From Alistipes sp. (GTDB taxonomy: Bacteria > Bacteroidota > Bacteroidia > Bacteroidales > Rikenellaceae), in the NCBI GenBank assembly GCA_017451685.1, contig JAFTNV010000038.1, positions 1-56,368 on the forward strand: a stretch of DNA of 56,368 nucleotides, written 5' to 3'. The notes below the pieces were generated by a model, which was given only the letters and a program-made list of their open reading frames with translations, did no database searches and had not been told where the DNA came from. How positions within the stretch are numbered: position 1 is the first letter of the stretch; every line of letters begins with the position of its first letter. This document shows positions 1 to 8,925 of the stretch, piece by piece. A program made the translations under genes and the position numbers.

Positions 1-205
1 GCTCGCCCTCAAAATGCTCATTTACGTCGAGTAAACTCCGCTTTTTCGGGCTTCGCAGCGCCGCGATTAAGTGAGAGCAGAGGCTGCTTGCAGACTATGC
101 CGAGCGTGAGCGGTGAAAAGGAACTTAAGCCTAAAACTACATCTTTTTATTCACACTCTTAGGTATCAAGGGCTGGCTAAGCAACTTTTTAGTCAGCCCC
201 ATATT
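1..205. repeat. Dispersed intergenic repeat, copy A1 (left edge cut by window)
   Basis: Two blocks match the intergenic element at 46857-46990. Bases 1-58 match 46857-46914 at about 52 of 58 positions and contain the core CTCATTTACG/AGTAAAC, itself a small hairpin (TTTAC...GTAAA). Bases 129-205 match 46914-46990 at 75 of 77 positions. Between them A1 has about 70 extra bases (59-128) absent from the other copy. The shared 3' block contains a hairpin, GGCTGGCTAA (171-180) with TTAGTCAGCC (189-198). Both copies lie just beyond the 3' end of a minus-strand gene, so the hairpin may serve as a shared terminator; that role is inferred. Confidence 0.8.
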
Positions 206-206
206 T

Positions 207-1097
207 TTATCGTTTGCGGTATATCTGGTAACTATTAACAAAGTTCTGCCAGACGATGTATGCCGTGGGTGCTACCGAGGCGACGGGGTCGAGGAAGTTG
301 AGCGACATCCACACCGCAAGGATGGTGTTCTTCTGACCCACAGACTGACCTCCCGCGACGGTGTCACCCGAGAGGCGTCCTAAGATGCGACCCGCCAGAA
401 ACTGCGTGATGCACAGCACGAGGGCGATGGCAGCAAGCTCGACCTCCACGAAGGGGTCGGCCTCCGTATCGAGGATAAAGGCTGTGGTGCGCCCGAGAAC
501 CAAGATGAGCGACACGAGCCATAGGTAGAACGATAGCGACGAGTGCGTGGCAAACCACTCGGCAATGCGCGGGGCGAGACACCTGAGCAGCTGCGCCACG
601 ACAAAGGGGGCGATGAGTGTGGGTGCCACGCGACTGATGATGTCGACAAATGTGCATGTGCCATTGCCGTAGGCGTGGAGTATCATGGGTGCGACGATGG
701 CGGTGGCGACATTACACACGAGGCTATATGTCACCATCGTCGTGACATTGGCGCCGAGCATGCCACCGATAACCACGGCAGCCATGGCTATGGGCGCGAG
801 CACACATATCATGGCACCCTGGCCTACGGTCTGACCAAGGAGCGGCTCGACGATGTGGTATACGGCGATGGAGCCGAGGAACTGCACCATAAGCATCCAT
901 AGGTGTATGAGGCTTAGGCGCATCTTACGCACATCCACGCGGCAGAAGGTGATGAAGAGCATCGCGGCGATAAGCACGGGTGTGAGCATATAGTCGGTTG
1001 CCGCCTCGACATGTGCCAAGGGGCGGCAGAGGAGCGCTCCTACAACCATCGCCAGGGGCATAGATATAGTCTTTATGGTGTGTCTTGAAAGTGCCAT
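207..1097 (-). CDS. BASS-family (bile acid:sodium symporter superfamily) transporter
   Basis: A 296-residue, almost entirely hydrophobic protein with eight to ten predicted membrane segments. Near the C-terminus, at about residue 254, it carries GQKNTILAVW, the form taken in this superfamily by the conserved GxQNxxLA helix of the core domain. The length is normal for bacterial BASS proteins. The superfamily carries organic anions (bile acids, pantoate, keto acids) with sodium; the substrate cannot be read from sequence, and the family name is not evidence for bile acid transport. It is a single gene, with a minus-strand TACCTTTG -7 box at 1164-1171 about 67 bases upstream and a hairpin-bearing repeat just downstream. 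Confidence 0.8.
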   Translation of the reverse strand: MALSRHTIKTISMPLAMVVGALLCRPLAHVEAATDYMLTPVLIAAMLFITFCRVDVRKMRLSLIHLWMLMVQFLGSIAVYHIVEPLLGQTVGQGAMICVLAPIAMAAVVIGGMLGANVTTMVTYSLVCNVATAIVAPMILHAYGNGTCTFVDIISRVAPTLIAPFVVAQLLRCLAPRIAEWFATHSSLSFYLWLVSLILVLGRTTAFILDTEADPFVEVELAAIALVLCITQFLAGRILGRLSGDTVAGGQSVGQKNTILAVWMSLNFLDPVASVAPTAYIVWQNFVNSYQIYRKR

Positions 1098-1163
1098 AAT
1101 GGGGCTTTCGCTTCGTTATTAAACATCCCAGCGCAGCGTTCATGATGCTCGGTAAATCGTGGC

Positions 1164-1171
1164 CAAAGGTA
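1164..1171 (-). promoter_or_regulatory. Bacteroidetes -7 box for the BASS transporter
   Basis: On the minus strand this reads TACCTTTG, a perfect match to the Bacteroidetes sigma-ABfr -7 consensus TAnnTTTG. I see no clear TTTG at the expected -33 distance. The rest of the 1098-1330 gap is AT-rich and holds a short hairpin (CGCGATA near 1201, TGTCGCG near 1218) and degenerate ATTACT-type repeats at about 1246-1286. Confidence 0.55.
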
Positions 1172-1330
1172 CGAAAAAAGTACAACAACGTGAAATTTTA
1201 CGCGCGATAAATGAATTTGTCGCGATATAGTATAGTGTGGTACGATTACGAATTACTAATTAATAATTACTCATTACTCATTATTTTTTTGTATCTTTAC
1301 CGCGTTGTTTATCTAATAGAGTAGAATAGT

Positions 1331-2041
1331 ATGAAATGTGCAATTATAGGCCACGGCAAGATGGGACGCGAGATAGAGAATATCCTCAAGGAGCGTGGCC
1401 ACAGCGTGGAACTTATCATCGACGAGGCTAACAGCGCGGAGCTCACGGCCGAGAACCTCGCGGACATAGATGTAGCCTTCGAGTTTACTACGCCCGATAC
1501 GGCGGCGAACAATGTGATGACCGTACTTGCGGCGGGTGGCCGCGTGGTGTGTGGCACGACGGGATGGCTTCAGCGCCTGAAGGAGATGGAGCTTCTGGCC
1601 GAGGAGCGCGGTGGTGCCCTCTTCTACGCCTCGAACTTCTCAATAGGCGTGAATATGATGTTTCGCCTGAATCGTCGCCTCGCGGAGTTGATGAACCCCC
1701 ATGCGCAGTACGATGTGCGCATCGAGGAGACGCACCATATATGGAAGAAGGATGCACCGAGTGGCACGGCGATAACCCTTGCCGAGGGTATCATTGCGGA
1801 GCTCGACCGCAAGGATAGGTGGGTGAATGCCAAGCCCACGGAGAGTAGTGACCTTGAGATTGAGTCGTTCCGCGAGGGCATGGTGCCGGGCATCCATACG
1901 GTGACCTACACCTCGGAGGATGACTTCATAGAGCTCAAGCACTCGATACAAAACCGTCGCGCGCTGGCCATGGGCGCGGTGCTGGCAGGCGAGTACCTCG
2001 CCGACAAGCGTGGCGTGCATACCATGGATGACCTACTGTAA
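1331..2041 (+). CDS. dapB: 4-hydroxy-tetrahydrodipicolinate reductase
   Basis: Cytosolic NAD(P)H-dependent reductase making tetrahydrodipicolinate for lysine and diaminopimelate (peptidoglycan) synthesis. The 236 residues are typical for the family. The N-terminus carries the nucleotide-binding GHGKMG at residues 7-12. The C-terminal domain has the substrate-binding and catalytic signature HHIWKKDAPSGTA at about 135-147, equivalent to the HHxxKxDAPSGTA motif of the E. coli enzyme. It opens a plus-strand run with lepB 12 bases downstream, an arrangement common in Bacteroidales. A TATCTTTA sequence at 1292-1299 may be an imperfect -7 box. Confidence 0.95.
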   Translation: MKCAIIGHGKMGREIENILKERGHSVELIIDEANSAELTAENLADIDVAFEFTTPDTAANNVMTVLAAGGRVVCGTTGWLQRLKEMELLAEERGGALFYASNFSIGVNMMFRLNRRLAELMNPHAQYDVRIEETHHIWKKDAPSGTAITLAEGIIAELDRKDRWVNAKPTESSDLEIESFREGMVPGIHTVTYTSEDDFIELKHSIQNRRALAMGAVLAGEYLADKRGVHTMDDLL

Positions 2042-2053
2042 AGATTCGACAAT

Positions 2054-3553
2054 ATGAACAGACTTAAGAGTATATATATGGCCGTGAAGCGCTTCGCCAC
2101 ACATCCGTGGACGATGGCCATAATTGTGGCGGTGATAGTCGCAGCCTTCGCGCTATGGTATGGCGCGGCATGGTCGCTTGTTGTGGCGCTACCGCTCGTC
2201 TACGACTACTACGTGTCGCACAAGATACGCGATTGGCATCGCGCGATGTATGCCAAACATCGTTGGTGGCAGGTGGCATGGGCGCTATGGTGTGCTGCGG
2301 TCTTTGCCCTCGTTGTGGGCATCATCATCCACATGTTGCTCTTTAGGTGGGAGCAACCCTTCCTGCTCACCTTTGCCGTAATCCTCGCCTATGCCATCTG
2401 GGAGGAACTTAAAGGACATACGAAGGTCTACGAGTGGATATATGGCTGGGTGCATGCCATACTCTTCGCTACGGTCGTGGCAACACTCATACAGCTCTAC
2501 TGGTTTCAGATGTTCGTCATACCCACAGGTTCGATGGAGAGTACGCTGATGGCGGGTGACTATATCCTTGTGAATAAGGTGGCCTATGGCCCGCGTGTGC
2601 CTATGACACCGCTGTCGTTTCCGTTTGTTCACAACACCATGCCTATGAACCCCACGAAGGCATCGTTCTCGACATCGTGGGAGCGCTCCTATCGTCGTCT
2701 TGCCGGCGCGGGACAGGTGGAGCGTGGCGATGTCGTGGTGTTTAACTTCCCCGAGGGTGACACTGTCGTCATGGAGCTTCAGGCAATGAGCTACTACGAA
2801 CTTCTGCGCGATAAACAGTTCGGGCGCACCGAGGCCGAGAGGCGCAAGACCATCGCCGACAACTTCACCCTCGCCGTGCGACCTCTGGATAAGAAGGAAA
2901 ACTACATCAAGCGCTGCGTGGGTCTCCCGGGCGATACGCTTAGTGTTGTCGACGGCCGCGTATATGCCAATGGCGTGGAGGAGGCCTTCGTGCCCAAGCG
3001 CCAGTATATATACTACAACGAGACGACGGGCAAGCCCCTAAAGATGGGTATTGATGCCTCGTCGGGAGGATATGCCGAGCTCCCCGTCACGGATGACGAG
3101 CTTCAAAATTATGCTGCGGGCGATGTCAAGCTCAAGAAGATTGGTGGCGCCATCTCGGGAGCAAGCATCATACCGCACAACCATAACCTCGAGAGCGAGA
3201 GGTGGACCATCGACGACCTTGGCCCCGTGTGGGTGCCCAAGGCGGGTGCTACGATAGAGCTCACACGTGCCAATATGGCGATGTATGGGCGTTGCATCGC
3301 GGTATATGAGCAGCGCATCGTGGAGCATAGGGGTGACGAGATATATATCGACGGCAAGCCCGCCACGGAGTATACCTTCTTGAAGGATTACTACTTCATG
3401 ATGGGCGACAACCGTCACGGCTCGCTCGACTCACGCTTCTGGGGCTTTGTGCCCGAGGATCACATCGTGGGTAAGGCCTCGTATGTGTGGTTCTCGGTAG
3501 ACCCCACAGAGGGAGGCATCCGCTGGGAGCGTATGTTTAAGTCTATAGAGTAA
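2054..3553 (+). CDS. lepB: Signal peptidase I
   Basis: Membrane serine protease that removes signal peptides from exported proteins. The first roughly 150 residues hold several hydrophobic segments. The catalytic part follows: PTGSMEST with nucleophile Ser160, then general base Lys286 in YIKRCVGLPGD, and near the C-terminus GDNRHGSLDSRFWGFVP, the family's box E. At 499 residues it is much longer than the 324-residue E. coli enzyme. The extra length is the longer N-terminal membrane part plus a large insert between Lys286 and the GDNR box, as is usual in Bacteroidetes. It is co-directional with dapB (12-base gap) and the YigZ-like gene (11-base gap). Confidence 0.95.
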   Translation: MNRLKSIYMAVKRFATHPWTMAIIVAVIVAAFALWYGAAWSLVVALPLVYDYYVSHKIRDWHRAMYAKHRWWQVAWALWCAAVFALVVGIIIHMLLFRWEQPFLLTFAVILAYAIWEELKGHTKVYEWIYGWVHAILFATVVATLIQLYWFQMFVIPTGSMESTLMAGDYILVNKVAYGPRVPMTPLSFPFVHNTMPMNPTKASFSTSWERSYRRLAGAGQVERGDVVVFNFPEGDTVVMELQAMSYYELLRDKQFGRTEAERRKTIADNFTLAVRPLDKKENYIKRCVGLPGDTLSVVDGRVYANGVEEAFVPKRQYIYYNETTGKPLKMGIDASSGGYAELPVTDDELQNYAAGDVKLKKIGGAISGASIIPHNHNLESERWTIDDLGPVWVPKAGATIELTRANMAMYGRCIAVYEQRIVEHRGDEIYIDGKPATEYTFLKDYYFMMGDNRHGSLDSRFWGFVPEDHIVGKASYVWFSVDPTEGGIRWERMFKSIE

Positions 3554-3564
3554 ATAGGTCAGTC

Positions 3565-4170
3565 GTGGCACAGGATAGTTTTAAGACCATAGCCGCACCC
3601 GCGGAGGTGACATATCGACAGCTTAGCAGTAAGTTTCTCGCGTATGCCTACCCTGTGGAGACGGAGGCAGAGATTAAGGAGCATCTCGATGCGCTCAGGA
3701 AGCGCTGGTTCGATGCTACGCACCACTGCTATGCCTGGCGCTTAGGCCCTCATGGTGAGCACTTCCGTGCTAACGACGATGGTGAGCCCTCGTCGACAGC
3801 GGGAAAGCCCATCCTCGGGCAACTACTGTCCGAGGAGGTGACAAACTGCCTCGTTGTCGTGGTGCGTTACTTCGGAGGCACGAAACTCGGTGTGCCCGGG
3901 CTGATAGCGGCATATAAGGAGTCTACGGCGCTGGTGCTCGCGGAGTGCGAGATTGTCGAGCGCACGGTGGATGTGAGAATTGAGGTGTCGTTCTCGTATA
4001 TGGCGATGAACGACGTGATGCGCATAGTTAAGGATATGCAGCCGAAGGTTGTAAACCAGGTGTTTGATAACCTCTGCACCATGACTCTCACGATTCGTGA
4101 GGGCGAGGCGGAGCAACTCATAGGCCGTCTGGAGAAGGTCGAGGGTGCCACGGTAGAGGTCGTAGAGTAA
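3565..4170 (+). CDS. YigZ/IMPACT family protein
   Basis: A 201-residue protein with the UPF0029/IMPACT fold: the N-terminal half has the family signature around HHCYAWRLG, NDDGEPSSTAGKPIL and VVVVRYFGGTKLG, followed by a short C-terminal DUF1949-type domain. E. coli YigZ and eukaryotic IMPACT belong here; IMPACT modulates Gcn2 signalling, but the bacterial role is unsettled. The start is GTG, 11 bases after the lepB stop; no nearby ATG gives a better N-terminus. The uvrA GTG start follows 13 bases after its stop, so the genes are probably cotranscribed. Confidence 0.9.
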   Translation: MAQDSFKTIAAPAEVTYRQLSSKFLAYAYPVETEAEIKEHLDALRKRWFDATHHCYAWRLGPHGEHFRANDDGEPSSTAGKPILGQLLSEEVTNCLVVVVRYFGGTKLGVPGLIAAYKESTALVLAECEIVERTVDVRIEVSFSYMAMNDVMRIVKDMQPKVVNQVFDNLCTMTLTIREGEAEQLIGRLEKVEGATVEVVE

Positions 4171-4183
4171 TAGTATTGGAGGC

Positions 4184-6973
4184 GTGGAGAATAAGATAAA
4201 GATAAAGGGTGCGAGGGTGCATAACCTCAAGGGTGTGGACGTAGAGATTCCGCACAACAACCTCGTCGTTGTCACCGGCCTCTCGGGCTCGGGTAAGTCT
4301 ACGTTGGCCTTCGACACCATCTTTGCCGAGGGTCAGCGCCGCTATGTCGAGAGTCTCTCGGCATACGCCCGCCAGTTCTTGGGGCGCGTGGAGAAGCCCG
4401 ATGCCGATCTTATCGAGGGCATCGCTCCGGCTATCGCCATAGAGCAGAAGGTCATCTCGCGCAACCCCCGCTCGACGGTGGGTACGACGACCGAGATTTA
4501 CGACTATCTAAAATTGCTCTTTGCGCGCATAGGTAGGACATTCTCGCCCGTTACGGGTCGCGAGATACGATGCTACGAGGTCGACGATGTCGTCGACCAC
4601 ATCCTCACTATGGCGGATGGATCGCGTGTGACCATTGCTGCACCGCTATTGTTGAAGCAGTCGGAGGGCATCGTCGAGCGCATGCTCACGCTCATGGAGG
4701 ATGGCGTAAATAGGGTGAGGTATCGCGACGAGGTGATGCTTGTCGAGGCGTTTATGCCTCTAATCACGGCCGACATGGCGTTGGAGGATGTGATGATTAT
4801 CGTCGACCGCGTGGTGCTGGATCATGAGCAGGATACGGTGTCGCGCCTTGCCGACTCTGTGGCACGTGCTATGGGTTATGGTGCGGGCGTGATGCACGTA
4901 ATCACCGATAGGGTGGAGAGCTTCTCGTCGCACTACGACGAGGATGGCATCGCCTACGAGCGACCTACGGAACACCTCTTCTCGTTCAACAACCCCTTGG
5001 GTGCATGCCCCGTGTGCGAGGGTTATGGTAGGATTGTGGGCATAGACGAGAATCTTGTCGTGCCCGATAAGTCGAAGAGCATATACGAGGGTGCCGTAGC
5101 ATGCTGGAATGGCGCGACGATGGGGCGCTGGAGGGAGGCATTGGTGCTCGCCTCGTCGAAGTGTGGCTTCCCGATACACACGCCATACTATGCACTAAGT
5201 CAGGAGGATAAGGATGCGCTGTGGCATGGCAACGAGTATATCCACGGCATTGACGAGTTTTTCGACTATGTAGATACGCAGCGCCATAAGGTTCAGTACC
5301 GTGTGCTCAAGGCGCGATATATGGGTAAGACGCTATGCCCCGAGTGCCATGGCAACCGCCTACGTAAGGAGGCGCTATATGTTAAGGTTGGTGGCCGCAG
5401 TATTGCCGAGCTTGTGCAGATGACCGTGGGTGAGCTTGTGGCATTCTTCCGCGACCTTAGACTCGATGAGCATGATGCCACGACAGCGGAGCGCGTGCTC
5501 ACGGAGATACGCAACCGCTTGGGGTATCTCAACGATGTGGGTCTCGACTACCTCACGCTCGACCGTCTGTCGTCGTCGCTCTCGGGTGGCGAGTCGCAGC
5601 GCATAAATCTCTCGACGTCGCTCGGTAGCAACCTCGTGGGGTCGATGTATATCCTCGACGAGCCGTCAATAGGCCTTCATCCGAGGGATACGAATAGGCT
5701 TATAGGGGTGTTGAAGCAGCTGCGCGACTTGGATAATACGGTCATCGTTGTGGAGCATGAGGAGGAGGTCATGCGTGCTGCCGACTGGATTGTGGATATG
5801 GGCCCCGAAGCGGGCATTGGCGGTGGCGAGGTGGTATACTCGGGTGCGGCAAAGGATATAGTTAAGGCCGAGCGGTCGCTCACGGCCGACTACCTCACGG
5901 GGCGTAGGCGCATAGCCATGCCGGAGCGTAGGCGTGCCGCAGCGGGGTGTGTGCGCCTGCGTGGTGTAAGGCATAACAACCTCAAAAACATAGATGTGGA
6001 GATACCCCTTGGTGTTCTCACGTGCATCACGGGAGTATCGGGCTCGGGTAAGTCGTCACTCGCGGACGATGTCCTCTTCCCGGCGCTCAAGCGCCGCCTG
6101 TCGGAGACGACGCTCATGCCCGGCGACCATGACGGCATGGATGTGGATAGACATCAGCTCCAGGGTGTGGAGATGGTGTCGCAGTCGCCCATAGGCAAGT
6201 CCACGCGCTCGAATCCCGTCACCTACATCAAGGCATACGACGAGATACGCAAGCTCTTTGCCGAGCAGCCCTACGCCAAGCATACGGGCATCGCCGCCAC
6301 GGCCTTCTCGTTCAACATGCCGGGAGGTCGTTGCGAGGAGTGCGAGGGTGAGGGTGTCATCAAGATAAGCATGCAGTTTATGGCCGACGTGGAGCTTCAG
6401 TGCGAGGCGTGTGGCGGCATGCGCTTCAAGCAGGAGATTCTGGAGGTTAAGTACCGCGGGCGGTCGATATACGATGTGCTCAACATGTCGGTGGACGAGG
6501 CCCTCGACTTCTTCTCCGAGGATACGTCGTGCGCAACATGCAGGCGTATCGTCGAGCGCCTACGACCACTGCAACAGGTGGGATTGGGTTATGTCAAGCT
6601 CGGGCAGTCGTCGTCGACACTCTCGGGTGGTGAGTCGCAGCGCGTGAAGCTCGCCTCGTTCCTCACGAAGGAGCGCTCGAGCGACAGGATAATGTTTATC
6701 TTCGACGAGCCCACCACGGGACTTCATTTCCACGACATAGGCCGTCTGCTCGGGGCGTTCGATGCCCTCATCGAGCGCGGACATACGGTCGTGGTGGTAG
6801 AGCATAACATGGATGTCATCAAGTGTGCCGACTGGATTATAGACCTCGGCCCCGAGGCGGGAGCTGCGGGTGGTAGGGTGGTCGTCGCTGGCACACCCGA
6901 GGATGTGATGAGGGCGAAGGATAGTTATACGGGAGAGTATTTACGCAAGCATGAAGGAGTTTCAGATATATAG
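4184..6973 (+). CDS. uvrA: Excinuclease ABC subunit A
   Basis: DNA-damage recognition ATPase of nucleotide excision repair, acting as a dimer with UvrB. The 929 residues are the normal length. There are two ABC modules: the first Walker A is GLSGSGKST at 32-40, the second GVSGSGKSS in the C-terminal half, and each has its LSGGE signature (SSSLSGGESQR and SSTLSGGESQR) and Walker B (ILDEPS, IFDEPT). Zinc-binding pairs are visible as CPVC, CPEC, CEEC and CEAC. Translation starts at GTG, as judged by the conserved start of the first domain (IKIKGARVHNLKGV). Its 3' end overlaps the M16 peptidase gene by 23 bases in another frame. Confidence 0.97.
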   Translation: MENKIKIKGARVHNLKGVDVEIPHNNLVVVTGLSGSGKSTLAFDTIFAEGQRRYVESLSAYARQFLGRVEKPDADLIEGIAPAIAIEQKVISRNPRSTVGTTTEIYDYLKLLFARIGRTFSPVTGREIRCYEVDDVVDHILTMADGSRVTIAAPLLLKQSEGIVERMLTLMEDGVNRVRYRDEVMLVEAFMPLITADMALEDVMIIVDRVVLDHEQDTVSRLADSVARAMGYGAGVMHVITDRVESFSSHYDEDGIAYERPTEHLFSFNNPLGACPVCEGYGRIVGIDENLVVPDKSKSIYEGAVACWNGATMGRWREALVLASSKCGFPIHTPYYALSQEDKDALWHGNEYIHGIDEFFDYVDTQRHKVQYRVLKARYMGKTLCPECHGNRLRKEALYVKVGGRSIAELVQMTVGELVAFFRDLRLDEHDATTAERVLTEIRNRLGYLNDVGLDYLTLDRLSSSLSGGESQRINLSTSLGSNLVGSMYILDEPSIGLHPRDTNRLIGVLKQLRDLDNTVIVVEHEEEVMRAADWIVDMGPEAGIGGGEVVYSGAAKDIVKAERSLTADYLTGRRRIAMPERRRAAAGCVRLRGVRHNNLKNIDVEIPLGVLTCITGVSGSGKSSLADDVLFPALKRRLSETTLMPGDHDGMDVDRHQLQGVEMVSQSPIGKSTRSNPVTYIKAYDEIRKLFAEQPYAKHTGIAATAFSFNMPGGRCEECEGEGVIKISMQFMADVELQCEACGGMRFKQEILEVKYRGRSIYDVLNMSVDEALDFFSEDTSCATCRRIVERLRPLQQVGLGYVKLGQSSSTLSGGESQRVKLASFLTKERSSDRIMFIFDEPTTGLHFHDIGRLLGAFDALIERGHTVVVVEHNMDVIKCADWIIDLGPEAGAAGGRVVVAGTPEDVMRAKDSYTGEYLRKHEGVSDI

Positions 6974-8168
6974 CCTTAGCAACGGCATACGTTGCATACA
7001 CCGTCAGGTGCGTAGTGGCGTGGCACACTGCGCCCTTGTTGTCAATGCGGGTGCGCGCGATGAGCGTAGGGGTGAGTTTGGCATCGCCCACTTCACCGAG
7101 CATGCCCTCTTCAAGGGTACGGAACACCGCAAGGCCTATCAGGTGAACTGCCGCCTCGAGAACCTTGGTGGTGAGCTTAATGCCTACACCACAAAGGAGG
7201 ATACCACGCTGCATGCCACGGTGTTGCGCCGCGACTTTAGTCGTGCTGTGGAGCTTATTGCCGACGTGATGTTTCGCTCTACGTTCCCCGAGAGGGAGCT
7301 ATGCAAGGAGCGTGAGGTTATTGCCGACGAGATAAACTCATATAAGGACTCGCCCGCAGAGCGTATCTACGACGACTTCGAGGATATGATATTTCGTGAC
7401 TCGGAGCTTGGGCACAACATCCTCGGCTCGAAGTCCTCGATAGCGCGCTTTACGACCGAGAGCATACGCTCCTTCGTCGGTAGGACATATACCACCGACC
7501 AGATAGTATTCTCCTCTATTGGTAACTTCTCCGCAGCCACGGCACAGAGCGTTGCCGAGCGCTACCTGGGAGGTTTCGCCCCTACGGTGCGCGACTTTCA
7601 GCGCGTAACGCCCGCGGAGTATCAGCCCTTCACGACTACGCTCTCGCGACATACACACCAGGCGCACGGCATCATTGGCACACGTGGCTATAGCATTGCC
7701 GACGAGCGACGCCTACCCCTCGCACTCCTTGTAAACATCCTCGGTGGCCCCTCGGCAAACTCGCGCCTAAACATCTTGTTGAGAGAGAAATATGGTCTGT
7801 CGTATAACGTGGAGGCTACGTATACGCCCTACTCCGATACGGGCATTGTGGGCATTTACTTCTCGTCGGATCACGACAATGCCGAGCGTTGCGTGGCGCT
7901 TATCCGCGAGGAGGTTGAGGCTCTTAGGCGTGAGCCTATCACGCCCCGACGATTGGCCGTTGCCAAACGACAGTTTGTTGCGCAGATGGCCATCTCGATG
8001 GAGGCAAACGAGGGTTATATGCTCGGTGCGGGTAAGAGCCTACTGCTGTATAAGGAGATAGACACGTTGGAGGAGGCGTATAAGAAGGTAATGGCTATCA
8101 CGGCGGATGATATTCGCGCTGTGGCAGAGGAGCGCCTTGGTGAGCTGTCGCAGCTGGTGTATAGGTAA
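6951..8168 (+). CDS. M16 (pitrilysin/insulinase) family zinc peptidase
   Basis: A 405-residue single-chain M16 protein, similar in size to the mitochondrial-processing-peptidase-like M16B proteins. The inverted zinc motif HFTEH is at residues 47-51 (His47, Glu50, His51), and the downstream metal-binding glutamate lies in EREVIADEI about 75 residues later, so the catalytic site looks intact. The C-terminal half (GGPSANSRLNILLREKYGLSYNV) is the usual second M16 domain. I see no signal peptide, so it is probably cytosolic. It overlaps the end of uvrA by 23 bases, which implies translational coupling. Confidence 0.9.
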   Translation: MKEFQIYSLSNGIRCIHRQVRSGVAHCALVVNAGARDERRGEFGIAHFTEHALFKGTEHRKAYQVNCRLENLGGELNAYTTKEDTTLHATVLRRDFSRAVELIADVMFRSTFPERELCKEREVIADEINSYKDSPAERIYDDFEDMIFRDSELGHNILGSKSSIARFTTESIRSFVGRTYTTDQIVFSSIGNFSAATAQSVAERYLGGFAPTVRDFQRVTPAEYQPFTTTLSRHTHQAHGIIGTRGYSIADERRLPLALLVNILGGPSANSRLNILLREKYGLSYNVEATYTPYSDTGIVGIYFSSDHDNAERCVALIREEVEALRREPITPRRLAVAKRQFVAQMAISMEANEGYMLGAGKSLLLYKEIDTLEEAYKKVMAITADDIRAVAEERLGELSQLVYR

Positions 8169-8237
8169 GAGGGCAATTCCTCGCAATGACGAAATAAGGG
8201 ATTGCTAATTAAAATCACTTATTACTAATTAGTTAAG

Positions 8238-8873
8238 ATGGATAAGTTGGAGCAGTATATATTAGATAACACCAAGCCCGAGGAGGAACTTATGCACCGC
8301 CTCGAGCGTGAGACATACCTGCGTGTGATAAACCCGCGCATGATATCGGGACATCTTCAGGGTAAGCTCCTTGAGATGCTTGTACGCATGATGCGCCCCA
8401 AGCGCGTGTTGGAGATAGGCACCTTTACGGGCTACTCGGCGCTGAGTATCGCGCGAGGCTTGGAGGATGACGCGCTGCTCGACACCATCGAGGTGGATGA
8501 CGAGCTTGAAGATATCGCTGCGAAGTATTTCGAGGCCTCGGGCTATGGCCACCGCATACGCCAGCACGTAGGCTCGGCCCTCGATGTGGTGCCACGCTTG
8601 GGTGAGGTCTACGACATGGTATTTATTGATGGTGACAAGCGCGAGTACCCCGCATACTACGATATGTTGATGGATGGTGGCTATGTGCATAGTGGCTCTA
8701 TACTCTTGGCTGATAATATATTGTGGTACGGCAAGGTGGCGGAGCCTATCGCCCACAACGACCGACATACGGAGGCTATTGTCGAGTTCAACCGCCGCGT
8801 TAAGGAGGATGCGAGGGTAGATAATGTGATAGTACCGATACGTGACGGAATCAATCTAATACGCATAAAATAA
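8238..8873 (+). CDS. O-methyltransferase (class I SAM-dependent, caffeoyl-CoA type family)
   Basis: A 211-residue protein of the O-methyltransferase 3 family. The SAM-binding motif I is LEIGTFTGYSAL at about 58-69, motif II is the acidic TIEVDDELEDIAAKYF, and the metal-binding stretch MVFIDGDKREYPAYYDMLMDG follows, with ADNILWYGKV near the C-terminus. These are the hallmarks of the divalent-metal-dependent COMT-like enzymes. The acceptor is unknown. It is separated from the M16 gene by 69 bases of AT-rich spacer and ends at a bidirectional hairpin shared with the convergent SPFH gene. Confidence 0.88.
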   Translation: MDKLEQYILDNTKPEEELMHRLERETYLRVINPRMISGHLQGKLLEMLVRMMRPKRVLEIGTFTGYSALSIARGLEDDALLDTIEVDDELEDIAAKYFEASGYGHRIRQHVGSALDVVPRLGEVYDMVFIDGDKREYPAYYDMLMDGGYVHSGSILLADNILWYGKVAEPIAHNDRHTEAIVEFNRRVKEDARVDNVIVPIRDGINLIRIK

Positions 8874-8874
8874 A

Positions 8875-8906
8875 ATAATGGCGCAGCCTGAGGGTTGCGC
8901 CATTAT
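8875..8906. terminator. Bidirectional hairpin between convergent genes
   Basis: An 11-bp perfect inverted repeat, ATAATGGCGCA (8875-8885) and TGCGCCATTAT (8896-8906), with a 10-base loop. It starts one base after the O-methyltransferase stop and lies 19 bases from the end of the convergent SPFH gene. There is no long T-run, so it may work in both directions with modest efficiency. Confidence 0.7.
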
Positions 8907-8925
8907 CATATTGTTACATAGCTTA

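Noticed and set aside
207-1097. Bile acid importer partner for the steroid-type cassette
   Set aside because: The BASS family transports many organic anions and the gene is 17 kb away under its own promoter.
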